A stretch of DNA of 64,000 bases from Caldilineaceae bacterium (GTDB lineage Bacteria; Chloroflexota; Anaerolineae; Caldilineales; Caldilineaceae). The DNA is taken from contig JAGNDO010000018.1 in the NCBI GenBank assembly GCA_018003515.1, positions 1 through 64,000 on the forward strand, written 5' to 3'. The notes under the pieces are model-generated. The model was not told where the DNA came from and did no database searches. It saw only the letters and a program-made list of their open reading frames with translations. This document shows, piece after piece, positions 9,230-17,438 of the stretch (position 1 is its first letter; every line of letters starts with the position of its first letter). The position numbers and the translations under genes were made by a program.

Positions 9230-9715
9230 CTATTTGCCGTGCCCCACATTGCCATGACAGGCGATGCAGGTTTCTTGCTTATCCGGTTCTTCCTGATGGA
9301 TCTGGCTGACCAGATCCGCATGACAATAGACACAATTATCCTGGGCCACCTTGGCATTCATGCCCTTGATCCGGATCGGATCCGGGAAGTTGCCCGTGGT
9401 GAAGGCCAGGCTGTGGTTCCAGCCGTTGATACCCTTGATCACCAACTTGCCCACGGGGTCGTGGGGCGCATGGCAGTCGTTGCAGGCGGCAACATTCTTG
9501 TGGCTGGAATGGTTCCAGCCATCAAATTGCTCCCGCATGATGTGACAGTTGACGCAGGCGGCGGGGTCCGTGGAGAAATAGGACAGCCCCTCGGCATAGT
9601 TAAAGGTGAAAGTCCCCAGACCGATCATGATGCCCATGACGGCGAAGAGGCTGATCTGCCACAAGCGCACTGATCCTGCGGGCGACGAGGGGAGTGGATT
9701 GGATGACCGATTCAT
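9230..9715 (-). CDS. nrfH: Cytochrome c nitrite reductase quinol-oxidising subunit NrfH
   Basis: A 161-residue tetrahaem cytochrome of the NapC/NirT family. One membrane helix (about residues 18-40) is followed by four CXXCH sites (C54, C78, C128, C150), the first in the CVNCHIM context typical of NrfH, where the Met is a possible axial ligand. It would take electrons from menaquinol and pass them to NrfA. It is the first gene of the nrfHA operon, with CGGAGAC upstream of the ATG and a TATAAT box 90 bases upstream. Confidence 0.95.
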   Translation of the reverse strand: MNRSSNPLPSSPAGSVRLWQISLFAVMGIMIGLGTFTFNYAEGLSYFSTDPAACVNCHIMREQFDGWNHSSHKNVAACNDCHAPHDPVGKLVIKGINGWNHSLAFTTGNFPDPIRIKGMNAKVAQDNCVYCHADLVSQIHQEEPDKQETCIACHGNVGHGK

Positions 9716-10031
9716 GAAGCGTCTCCGAGCTGGCTGAGTTTTGACGGGTAAAAGAATACCATTTTACATGAAAGCAAGATTAAAGCAAACTAAATCTTGT
9801 GTGAATTATAGCACAATCCCCGGTTTTACTTGATAATCGTCCGATCTGTCAAAATGTGATAAAAGTCTCATTTCGGGTTCCCCCCCAGCCCTCAACTTTG
9901 GGGGGAACTGTGACACCCCAAAGTTGCCGAAAACCCCCCTTGGCGGTATCCTGCCCACAACTACCCACTTCCCCACCCGCCCACAAATCAACCCATCAAC
10001 CCATTCCCCCCTTCACCCCAGAGGCCCACCC
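9716..10031. other. Divergent spacer between nrfHA and the acyl-CoA dehydrogenase
   Basis: No gene is seen. It holds the AT-rich nrf promoter region (9745-9865), then an imperfect inverted repeat of the form AACTTTGGGGGG / CCCCAAAGTTG (about 9882-9940) related to the hairpins at 60.7 and 63.2 kb, then CAACCCATC-like words up to the next start. Confidence 0.6.
9805..9810 (-). promoter_or_regulatory. Candidate -10 box (TATAAT) for nrfHA
   Basis: A consensus TATAAT lies on the minus strand 90 bases before nrfH. The region 17 bases upstream has only a poor -35 match (TCAAGT), so an activator would be expected. No convincing FNR or CRP dyad was found. Confidence 0.4.
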
Positions 10032-11186
10032 ATGCGCGACCACCACCTGACCGCCGAGCAGATCATGTTCCGCAACGCCCTGCGCAATTTCATCGAAAAA
10101 GAGATCGTGCCCCACCACGAAGCCTGGGAGACTGCGGGGATCGTGCCCCGGTCCATCTGGGCGGCTGCCGGGGCCTTGGGCTTTTTGAGCATGGATGTGC
10201 CCGAAGCCTACGGCGGCATGGGCGAGCCGGACTATCGCTTCAGCGCCATGGTGGCCGAGGAGATCGCCCGGGCCAATGTCAACGGCGTGGGCTTCACGGT
10301 CCACTCGGACATGGCCGTGCCCTACATCACCCGCCTGGGCACGGAGACCCAAAAGGCCCGCTGGCTGCCCGGTGCCGCGGACGGTACAGGCATCGTCGCC
10401 ATCGCCATGACCGAGCCGGGCGCGGGCAGCGATCTGCAAGGCATCCGCACCACCGCGGTGCGGGGCACGGACGCCGCCGGGGATCACTATATCGTCAACG
10501 GCCAGAAGACCTTCATCTCCAACGGCATTTTGGCCGACGTGGTGGTCGTCGTGGTCAAAACCGACCCCAGCCAGCGCTCCCGGGGCATGAGTTTGGTGGT
10601 CGTGGAGCGGGGCATGGATGGCTTCGAGCGGGGGCGCAACCTGGACAAAATCGGCATGCACGCCCAAGACACGGCGGAACTTTTCTTCGTCAACGTGCGA
10701 GTCCCCGCCGAAAATCTGCTGGGCGAGGAGGGCAAGGGCTTTTCGTATCTTATGCAGGGATTGGCCAAGGAGCGGCTGACCCTGGCCGTGGGCGCGGTGG
10801 CCAACGCCGAGGCCGTGCTGGCCCACACCCTGCGTTATGTCAAAGAGCGCACAGCCTTTGGCAAACCCATCGGCAGCTTCCAAAACTCCCGCTTCGTCCT
10901 GGCCGAAATCGCCACGGAGTTGGAAGTCACCCGCACCTTCATCGACCAGTGCATTCTCGACCTCGTGGCCGGTACCCTCACCCCGGAGAAGGCGGCTATG
11001 GCCAAATATTGGTGTACGGACGTGCAAAGCCGCGCCCTGGACCGCTGCCTCCAACTCCACGGCGGCTATGGGCTGATGCGAGAATATTTCGTGGCCCGGG
11101 CCTTCGTCGACGGCCGGGCCCAACCCATCTACGGCGGCACGAATGAGATTATGAAGGAAGTGATCGGGCGATCCTTAGGGCTGTAA
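10032..11186 (+). CDS. Acyl-CoA dehydrogenase
   Basis: A 384-residue FAD flavoenzyme catalysing alpha,beta-dehydrogenation of an acyl-CoA. The three family domains are in order: helical N-terminal domain (1-115), beta domain with MTEPGAGSD and NGQKTFISNG (115-230), and helical C-terminal domain with the ERTAFGKPIG and LQLHGGYG signatures. The catalytic Glu is in YGGTNEI (about Glu372), at the short/medium-chain position. Chain-length preference cannot be read. The chosen ATG follows a weak AGAGG. It stands alone, with a terminator downstream. Confidence 0.93.
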   Translation: MRDHHLTAEQIMFRNALRNFIEKEIVPHHEAWETAGIVPRSIWAAAGALGFLSMDVPEAYGGMGEPDYRFSAMVAEEIARANVNGVGFTVHSDMAVPYITRLGTETQKARWLPGAADGTGIVAIAMTEPGAGSDLQGIRTTAVRGTDAAGDHYIVNGQKTFISNGILADVVVVVVKTDPSQRSRGMSLVVVERGMDGFERGRNLDKIGMHAQDTAELFFVNVRVPAENLLGEEGKGFSYLMQGLAKERLTLAVGAVANAEAVLAHTLRYVKERTAFGKPIGSFQNSRFVLAEIATELEVTRTFIDQCILDLVAGTLTPEKAAMAKYWCTDVQSRALDRCLQLHGGYGLMREYFVARAFVDGRAQPIYGGTNEIMKEVIGRSLGL

Positions 11187-11193
11187 CAACAAT

Positions 11194-11267
11194 GATCCAC
11201 GAATCTGCACAAATCTACACGAATCGACAAAAAAAGATTCGTGTAGATTCGTGCAGATTCGTGGATC
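11194..11267 (+). terminator. Long stem-loop terminator after the acyl-CoA dehydrogenase
   Basis: A 32-base left arm (GATCCACGAATCTGCAC...) pairs with a right arm ending GATTCGTGGATC around an A-rich loop, followed by a T-run. The arms are built from the repeated words ACGAATC/GATTCGTG. Confidence 0.85.
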
Positions 11268-11430
11268 TATTTTTTGAAAAAACCACGACCATTCTTGTGC
11301 TTGATCTTGGTTCTGCGTAGGTCAAAAGTGGAGTCTTGACCGTTGAGGCCCGCTGAAGAGTTTTTGGGCCGCAGCGCTCCTTCCCCGCGGCGAACACCGG
11401 TTTGCATCCTGATGCGCATCGAGGACACCC

Positions 11431-12267
11431 ATGAAAAAAGACATCATCACCGTCAACGATCTCTCGCCCGCGGAGATCGACCAGATCTTCGACCTTGCGG
11501 ACCGCTCCGAAAGCCTAACCTTCCCCCGCCAAACAGGCCTGACCGCCTGCGTTTCCTTTGAGGGCAACAGCATTCGGACGCGGGCCACCTTTACCAAGGC
11601 CCTGGTTGATCTGGGCATCACCCCGGTCGAGGTGCCCAATCTGCTCAAAACTGGGGAGGCCGTTCGCCATCTGGCGGGCTATATGGACAACTGGATGGAC
11701 CTCTACATCCTGCGGGATCGGGACCACGAGCGCATGGCCGCCTTTGCCGCCAGCAGCGCCAAGCCGGTCATCAACGCCATGACCGGCCTGGCCCACCCGT
11801 GCGAGGTGCTGGCGGATCTCTATTCCATCAAGAAGGAAAAGGGCGACCCCCACAGCCTGCGCTATTGCATCCTGGGACCACCCACCAACGTCTTGACCTC
11901 GTGGCAGCGGCTTGGGCAGGTGATGGGGCTGGACATGGTCCATGTTCTGCCCCCTGGCCCCACGCCGGACATGCCGCCGGGCATCGAGATCAGCCACATC
12001 AAACAGGATGGATTGACCGGTGCCGACGTGATCTTGACCGACGCCTGGCCCCAAGGCTTCACCGACCCATCCCTCCAGTTGACCCTGACCGATTTGGCCG
12101 TGGCCAAGCCGGATGCCTGGGTGATCCCCTGCCCGCCCTTCAATGTGGCGCAAGAGATCCATGCCGAGGTCATCGACTCGCATTATTTTGCGGGGTATGC
12201 CCAGAAACGCTATCTGTATCAAGTCCAAAAAGCGCTCATCGCCTTTGTATTGCACAAAAATGCGTAA
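11431..12267 (+). CDS. Divergent aspartate/ornithine carbamoyltransferase family protein
   Basis: A 278-residue protein with the two-domain fold of OTCase/ATCase, shorter than usual OTCases (about 310). The carbamoyl-phosphate loop is S47-I-R49-T50 instead of STRT; the HPCQ motif reads H122-P-C-E125; the ornithine-binding DxxxSMG loop is D204AWPQG; and the HCLP motif is reduced to IPCPPF (C234). The phosphate-binding Ser, Arg and Thr remain, while the amino-acid side of the site is rewritten. It may carbamoylate something other than ornithine or aspartate, or be a non-catalytic homologue. No arginine or pyrimidine genes are nearby. GAGGA precedes the ATG. Confidence 0.8.
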   Translation: MKKDIITVNDLSPAEIDQIFDLADRSESLTFPRQTGLTACVSFEGNSIRTRATFTKALVDLGITPVEVPNLLKTGEAVRHLAGYMDNWMDLYILRDRDHERMAAFAASSAKPVINAMTGLAHPCEVLADLYSIKKEKGDPHSLRYCILGPPTNVLTSWQRLGQVMGLDMVHVLPPGPTPDMPPGIEISHIKQDGLTGADVILTDAWPQGFTDPSLQLTLTDLAVAKPDAWVIPCPPFNVAQEIHAEVIDSHYFAGYAQKRYLYQVQKALIAFVLHKNA

Positions 12268-12356
12268 TCCAGCTTACCTTCATTCCCAGAACAAACGTGC
12301 TATCATGGCCGGGCAGGTTCGCTTTGGGGAGGTACTTTCAAAAGGGAGAAGGATCA

Positions 12357-12677
12357 ATGACCAACTTTGTTTTACTGTATATGGGTGGGACCATGCCGGA
12401 AGATGAAGCCATGATCGCCGAAGTGATGGCGGCGTGGGGGGCCTGGTATGGCAAGATGGGGGCCGCGGTGGTGGATGGCGGCAACCCCTTCAGCGGGTCC
12501 AAGCTGGTCACCAATGACGGGATCAGCGACGGGCCGACCGACCATACGGGCTGCACCGGCTACACCATCATCTCCGCGGATTCCATGGACGACGCCGTGG
12601 CCAAGGTGAAGGACCATCCGCACTTGAACGATGGCGGGCAGATTTCCGTGTACGAAACGTTTGAGATGTCGATGTAG
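12357..12677 (+). CDS. YCII-related domain protein
   Basis: A 106-residue dimeric alpha-beta-type small protein beginning MTNFVLLYMGG, typical of YCII (YciI-like, DGPF) proteins that often sit near sigma factors or regulators. Conserved features are the N-terminal LLYxGG strand, WGxW(Y)GKMGAAVVDGG in the first half, and ADSMDDAVAKVKDHP before the last strand ISVYET. The activity of most family members is unknown. AAGGGAGAAGG precedes the ATG, and a strong terminator follows. Confidence 0.85.
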   Translation: MTNFVLLYMGGTMPEDEAMIAEVMAAWGAWYGKMGAAVVDGGNPFSGSKLVTNDGISDGPTDHTGCTGYTIISADSMDDAVAKVKDHPHLNDGGQISVYETFEMSM

Positions 12678-12695
12678 CGAAGACATCCCGGCGAT

Positions 12696-12736
12696 TGATC
12701 AAGAAAACCCATGCGGTGCATGGGTTTTTTTGATCA
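12696..12736 (+). terminator. Intrinsic terminator after the YCII gene
   Basis: The stem ACCCATGC / GCATGGGT with a GGT loop is followed by T7. Outer bases TTGATC/GATCAA extend the pairing. Confidence 0.88.
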
Positions 12737-12779
12737 ACTGAAATTCTGTACCCTCAGTTCGACGCCTAATTTTGCAAGG

Positions 12780-12809
12780 TTGAAGCAACTGCCCGGTCTG
12801 TTGTATGAT
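12780..12809 (+). promoter_or_regulatory. Leaderless sigma-70-type promoter of the LAL regulator
   Basis: TTGAAG (12780-12785), an 18-base spacer and TATGAT (12804-12809) stand exactly six bases before the ATG at 12816. Transcription would begin at or one base from the start codon; no ribosome-binding site is present. Confidence 0.6.
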
Positions 12810-12815
12810 AGCCCT

Positions 12816-15530
12816 ATGCCTACGCCCATTCTCGCCACCAAACTCTATCTCCCGCCAGCTCGTCCCAAGGCTGTTGCCCGCCCCCACCTGATCCAACACA
12901 TGAACGAGGGGCTGCATCGTAAACTGACCCTTATCTCTGCGCCGGCCGGGTTTGGGAAATCCACCCTGGCCAGCGAATGGGCCACTGCCTGTGGCCGGCC
13001 CGTGGGCTGGCTGGTGTTGGACGCAGGGGACAACGACCCCGTCCGCTTTTTGGCCTATCTGATCGCTGCCTTGCAGATGGTCACCGCCGAGACCGGTCCC
13101 GCCACATTTGGCGCAGAGGTCTTGGGGCTGCTACAAACGTCCCAGTCGCCATCCATCGAGACGGTGATGACGGCCCTGCTCAACGAAATCACCACCATCC
13201 CGGACAATTTCATCCTCGTCCTGGACGACTACCATGTGATCGATGCCAAGCCGGCCAACGACGCCCTCACCTTTCTGATCGATCATCTGCCGCCTCCCAT
13301 GCACTTGGTCATCACCACCCGGGAGGATCCAAACCTGCCCCTGGCCCGCTTGCGTGTGCGGGGCCAATTGACCGAGCTACGCGCTGCCGATCTGCGCTTC
13401 ACCTCCACCGAAGCAGCGGCTTTCCTCAACCAGGTGATGGGCCTCAGCCTAACAGACGATGACGTTTCCGCCCTGGAAATCCGCACCGAGGGCTGGATCG
13501 CCGGTCTGCAATTAGCGGCCCTCTCCATGCAGGGGCGAGCAAATACGGCCGACTTTATCCACTCTTTTACCGGTAGCCACCGCTTTGTGATGGACTATCT
13601 GCTGGAAGAGGTTTTGCACCAACAGTCGGAACCCATCCAGACCTTCCTGCTGCACACCTCGATCCTCGACCGCCTGTGCGGCCCCCTGTGCGATGCCGTT
13701 CTGGGCCCAGATCTGGCACCCTCGGCATCGGGCCAGGAAACCCTGGAGCGCATCGAGCAGGCCAACCTCTTCCTCATCCCCCTGGACAACCAGCGGCGAT
13801 GGTATCGTTATCACCATCTCTTTGGGGATCTGCTGCGCCAGCGGTTGACTCAAGGTGCCGCCCCGCGCGCCGAGAACCCAGGGGCGGACGTGGCCACGCT
13901 TCATCTCCGTGCCAGCCAATGGTTCGAGGAGAACGGAGAGCCAGGGGATGCGGTTTGTCATGCCCTGGCCGCCGAAGATTTTGAGCGGATGGCGCGGCTG
14001 GTCGAGTTGGCATGGCCGGCCATGGACGGGCGTTTCCAGTCCGTGGCCTGGCGGAGCTGGGTGCAACCCATACCCGACGATCTGGTGCGCGCCCGGCCCG
14101 TGCTAAACGTTGCCTATGCCTGGGCCCTGCTCAACGCCGGGGAGATGGAGGCCGGTGCCGCCCGTCTGCGGGACGCCCAGGCTATGCTCGACGCGCCGAC
14201 GGAGACAATGGTCGTCGCGGACCAAGCACAATTCCAAACCCTGCCCGCCTCCATGGCCACGGCCCAGGCCTACATTGCCCAGGCCAATGGAGACATCCCC
14301 GGCAGCGTGCGCCATGCCCGGCGGGCGCTGGATCTGTTGCCCGCTGATGATTATCTGCGCCGGGGACCGGCGGCCGCACTCCTGGGGCTGGCTGAGTGGT
14401 CCATGGGCGATCTGGAGACCGCTCACGACTCCCTGGCCCATGCCATGAGCAGCTTTGAGCGGGCCGGTAGTGCGATATTCGCCCTCAGCGGCACCTATGG
14501 CATGGCCGACATTCGAGTGACCCAAGGCCGTCTGCGCGAGGCGATCAGGATCTATGAACGGGCGAGGCTGTTTGCCGCATCCCTTGGGGAGCCTGCACCG
14601 CCGGGCACCGCGGACATCCATTTGGGGTTGAGCAAGATTTACCGGGAGCAGGGCCTTCTGGATGCCGCCCAAGAAGAAATGCAGAAGAGTGAGACCCTGG
14701 GGGAGAAAGCTGGGCTGGGGGATTGGCCCTATCGCCTGCGGCGTGCCCAGGCCCAGGTCAAGGTGGACGAGGGCGATCTGGACGGTGCGCTCGATCTGCT
14801 CGACGAGGCCGCCCGGCTCTACTATCCGACCCCCGTCCCGGATCTGCGACCGATTGGCGCGCTGAAGGCTCAGGTGTGGATTGCCCAGGGCCGGTTGTCC
14901 GACGCCTTGGGGTGGGCGAGGGGCCGTGGACTTTCTGTCGATGACGATCTGAGCTACCTCAGCGAGTTCGAGTACATGGTCCTGACCCAAATTATCGTAG
15001 CCCAACACAAAAACGACTTGGCACTTGGACTGTTGGATCGTCTTCTGCAAGCTGCGGAGGCCGGAGGGCGAACGGGGAGCCTGATCGAGATTCTGGTGGC
15101 CCAAGCCCTCGCCCACGGGGATCGGGGCGACATCTGCGCGGCCTTAACGCCCCTGGCCCGTGCCCTCACCTTGGCCGAACCGGAGGGATATATGCACGTT
15201 TTTGTCAGCCAAGGTTCCCCGATGATGGCCCTATTGGGCGAAGCGGCGAAAGCAGGGCTTGCCCCGATCTACGTACGTCGGTTGCGGGGGGTATTTGGGA
15301 AACCCGCGATCAGCACATCCATCAGCCAAAATCTGATCGAACCTCTGAGCGACCGGGAGCTTGACGTGCTGAAGCTCTTGGGCACCGAGATGAGCGGCCC
15401 AGAAATCGCCCGAACCCTCGTGGTCTCCTTGAACACCATGCGTACCCACACCAAGAATATCTACAGCAAACTCGACGTCAACAGCCGTCGAGCAGCCGTG
15501 AGCCGGGCGAAAGAACTCGGCCTGATCTAA
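12816..15530 (+). CDS. MalT-type LuxR family transcriptional regulator (LAL)
   Basis: A 904-residue signal-transducing ATPase regulator. The N-terminal STAND NTPase has a Walker A P-loop (SAPAGFGKST, residues 41-50), a Walker B strand (FILVLDDYH) and a LAL-type arginine-rich region. The middle (about 400-830) is helical TPR-like sequence that would bind an inducer. The last 65 residues are a LuxR helix-turn-helix (LSDRELDVLKLL ... MRTHTKNIYSKL). Such proteins oligomerise on ATP and inducer and activate nearby promoters. The start at 12816 fits the leaderless promoter. It lies upstream of, and in the same direction as, a group whose promoter carries repeated operator-like words, the probable target. 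Confidence 0.93.
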   Translation: MPTPILATKLYLPPARPKAVARPHLIQHMNEGLHRKLTLISAPAGFGKSTLASEWATACGRPVGWLVLDAGDNDPVRFLAYLIAALQMVTAETGPATFGAEVLGLLQTSQSPSIETVMTALLNEITTIPDNFILVLDDYHVIDAKPANDALTFLIDHLPPPMHLVITTREDPNLPLARLRVRGQLTELRAADLRFTSTEAAAFLNQVMGLSLTDDDVSALEIRTEGWIAGLQLAALSMQGRANTADFIHSFTGSHRFVMDYLLEEVLHQQSEPIQTFLLHTSILDRLCGPLCDAVLGPDLAPSASGQETLERIEQANLFLIPLDNQRRWYRYHHLFGDLLRQRLTQGAAPRAENPGADVATLHLRASQWFEENGEPGDAVCHALAAEDFERMARLVELAWPAMDGRFQSVAWRSWVQPIPDDLVRARPVLNVAYAWALLNAGEMEAGAARLRDAQAMLDAPTETMVVADQAQFQTLPASMATAQAYIAQANGDIPGSVRHARRALDLLPADDYLRRGPAAALLGLAEWSMGDLETAHDSLAHAMSSFERAGSAIFALSGTYGMADIRVTQGRLREAIRIYERARLFAASLGEPAPPGTADIHLGLSKIYREQGLLDAAQEEMQKSETLGEKAGLGDWPYRLRRAQAQVKVDEGDLDGALDLLDEAARLYYPTPVPDLRPIGALKAQVWIAQGRLSDALGWARGRGLSVDDDLSYLSEFEYMVLTQIIVAQHKNDLALGLLDRLLQAAEAGGRTGSLIEILVAQALAHGDRGDICAALTPLARALTLAEPEGYMHVFVSQGSPMMALLGEAAKAGLAPIYVRRLRGVFGKPAISTSISQNLIEPLSDRELDVLKLLGTEMSGPEIARTLVVSLNTMRTHTKNIYSKLDVNSRRAAVSRAKELGLI

Positions 15531-15554
15531 GCCACCCCGTAGTCCCCATCTTTA

Positions 15555-15597
15555 CCCCGGCCCTGGCAGGCACATGGATTCACCTGTCGGGGCTTTT
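15555..15597 (+). terminator. Intrinsic terminator after the LAL gene
   Basis: CCCCG...CAGG pairs with CCTG.CGGGG, followed by CTTTTTCT. It separates the regulator transcript from the next promoter. Confidence 0.7.
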
Positions 15598-15627
15598 TCT
15601 TGCCCTCACATCATTCTGCGCGGACGC

Positions 15628-15709
15628 TCACCACATCAGTGACCAATGGGAATCACCACATCAATCACCAGATGATGTGATGACGCCTCACCATCCCTGC
15701 CGGTATACT
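15628..15709 (+). promoter_or_regulatory. Operator words and promoter of the LAL-adjacent operon
   Basis: The 11-base word TCACCACATCA occurs at 15628-15638 and 15653-15663, and its near-exact complement TGATGTGATGA at 15673-15683. The promoter ATGACG (15680-15685) - 18 bases - TATACT (15704-15709) overlaps the inverted copy. Repeated asymmetric sites in mixed orientation upstream of a weak -35 are what MalT-like activators use, so this is the likely binding site of the 12.8-kb regulator. Confidence 0.5.
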
Positions 15710-15758
15710 TGGGCCGTAGCAGCAAGGCAAGCAACATCAAGAAAAGACGAGGCATAGC

Positions 15759-16016
15759 ATGAATGAAACAGAACGTTCAACAGAGAGGTCAACAGAGGAA
15801 GAGAACACATCATCTTACGAAATTCGCATCCGAGGACATTTGGATGAGCGATGGAGTGACTGGTTCGGGGGCATGACCATCACCCTGGACGAGAGCGGGG
15901 ATACGCTGTTGACCGGCCCGGTGGTTGATCAGGCGGCACTCTATGGGCTGCTGCGCAAGGTGCGGGATGCAGGAATGTCTCTCTACTCGGTCAACCCGGT
16001 TGATCCGGGCCACTAA
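15759..16016 (+). CDS. Conserved 85-residue protein of unknown function
   Basis: An 85-residue acidic protein. After a Glu/Thr/Ser-rich N-terminus (about 18 residues) comes a compact domain YEIRIRGHLDERWSDWF ... LTGPVVDQAALYGLLRKVRD ... NPVDP. I recognise this as a widespread family, often encoded next to MalT-like regulators and DUF4386 genes, with no assigned role. The strand-rich N-half and one helix suggest a small ligand- or protein-binding domain. GAGG precedes the ATG. First gene of the operon. Confidence 0.8.
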   Translation: MNETERSTERSTEEENTSSYEIRIRGHLDERWSDWFGGMTITLDESGDTLLTGPVVDQAALYGLLRKVRDAGMSLYSVNPVDPGH

Positions 16017-16184
16017 GCGCCGAATCTGTCACGCCAGAGGATTTGCATTCAATTCTGATGTGTCAATTGCTTTGTATACACGGATGGGAAGGAACACGGA
16101 TAGAATCTGTGAAAGTCTGTGCCATCTGTGGATGATTTGCGTCGACGAAACCGTTCAAAATTCAACCCAAACAGGAGAGTAACA

Positions 16185-16898
16185 ATGACAACGCAAGCAC
16201 TCACCAACCCGAACAAGACTGCCCGTATCGCCGGATTTCTCTATCTGCTGCTGGTTCCCCTGGGCATTCTCGGTCTGCTCTACATTCCCAACACGCTTTT
16301 TGTGCCGGGTGACATCGCAACCACCATCGACAATATCCGAGCCAATGAATTTCTGTTCCGGGCCGGTTTCGTAGGCGCGATTCTGGCCCAGTTGGTCAAC
16401 ATCGCCGTGGTGCTCTATCTGTACAAATTGCTCAAACCGGCCAGTCAGATCGCAGGTCAGTTGATGGTGATCTTTCTGCTGCTGGGCGTGCCCATCGCCT
16501 TTGTCAACGAGTTGTTCCACTCCGCCGTCCTACTCATCCTGAATAGCCCGGATTTTCTCTCCACCTTCTCGACGGCGCAGGTCCAGTCGATCACCGCCCT
16601 GTTCATCGACCTGCACGCCCACGGCATTATGGTGGCCCAGGTCTTCTGGGGGCTGTGGCTCTTCCCCATGGGCTATATGGTCTACAAATCCGGCTATCTG
16701 CCCCGGATCATCGGCATCCTGCTTATGATCGGCTGCTTTGGCTACCTGGCGGACTCTTTCATCTTCTTCTTCGTGCCCGACTTTGGCATCACAGTCAGCG
16801 AATTTACTTTCCTGGGGGAAGTGCTCCTGCCCCTCTGGCTGGTAATCAAAGGCGTGAACGTGGAGCAGTGGAAACAAAGAGTTTTGGAAACGGCATAA
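16185..16898 (+). CDS. DUF4386 domain membrane protein
   Basis: A 237-residue protein with six predicted membrane helices, beginning with the family signature KTARIAGFLYLLL. Conserved family features include NELFHSAVL and the DLHAHGIMVAQVFWGLWLFPMGY segment, with His residues within helices. Function is unknown. AGGAGA precedes the ATG. It is the second gene of the 15.7-18.4 kb operon. Confidence 0.88.
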   Translation: MTTQALTNPNKTARIAGFLYLLLVPLGILGLLYIPNTLFVPGDIATTIDNIRANEFLFRAGFVGAILAQLVNIAVVLYLYKLLKPASQIAGQLMVIFLLLGVPIAFVNELFHSAVLLILNSPDFLSTFSTAQVQSITALFIDLHAHGIMVAQVFWGLWLFPMGYMVYKSGYLPRIIGILLMIGCFGYLADSFIFFFVPDFGITVSEFTFLGEVLLPLWLVIKGVNVEQWKQRVLETA

Positions 16899-16970
16899 AC
16901 TTAGAAGCCTCTCTCGATGATAATCGAGAGACCAAATCATATGGACAAGCAAGCAAAAAGGAGAAAAGTC

Positions 16971-17165
16971 ATGACTTCAGATTCAAACAATCAGAATGAC
17001 AAAAAATCCCCTCAAACCTACATCGGTGCCGGTATCGCCATCGGTGTTGGGGTTGGTCTGGCAGTTGGGACCGCAATGGGCAATGCCGGGGCCGGGCTGG
17101 CCATCGGTATCGCATTGGGTCTTGCCATTGGCGCCGCCATGCAGCAGAAGAACCGGTCGACCTAG
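16971..17165 (+). CDS. Small glycine-zipper protein
   Basis: A 64-residue protein: a hydrophilic N-terminus of 16 residues, then about 40 residues of Gly every fourth position (GAGIAIGVGVGLAVG...GLAIGIALGLAIGAA), then a charged tail. The pattern is a glycine zipper that forms close-packed membrane helix hairpins. AAGGAG is well placed before the ATG at 16971; upstream in-frame ATGs lack a site. It lies between DUF4386 and a second small membrane protein. Confidence 0.75.
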   Translation: MTSDSNNQNDKKSPQTYIGAGIAIGVGVGLAVGTAMGNAGAGLAIGIALGLAIGAAMQQKNRST

Positions 17166-17250
17166 ACAGGGCATACACCGCGTCGGTGCAGTGAAGAAAA
17201 CGTTCTCATTGAAGCAATCTTATGTACGAATATACGAAAGGTAGGACAAC

Positions 17251-17436
17251 ATGACTCCCAGGAATAACACAGTATCCATCATCATCGTTTCCCTGATTTT
17301 TGCCGTGGCGATTGCGCTGTCAACCTATATTTTTGCCGATACAGGGTACAGCCAAACAATTATGTACCTGCTCATCGCCCTGTGGTTCATTCCGTTCACG
17401 CTTCTCATCCGAGCCAGAAATCAGAAAGAGGAATAG
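17251..17436 (+). CDS. Small two-helix membrane protein
   Basis: A 61-residue protein with two predicted membrane helices (about residues 7-28 and 36-53) joined by a short DTGYSQ loop, and a basic C-terminus (RARNQKEE). I recognise no family. GGTAGGA precedes the ATG; it ends two bases before the next gene's start codon, so it is probably co-translated with the reductase. Confidence 0.65.
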   Translation: MTPRNNTVSIIIVSLIFAVAIALSTYIFADTGYSQTIMYLLIALWFIPFTLLIRARNQKEE

Positions 17437-17438
17437 AT

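Noticed and set aside
9820-9865. FNR/CRP site upstream of nrfHA
   Set aside because: Only one half-site (ATCAA) is convincing; the other half at the right spacing is absent.
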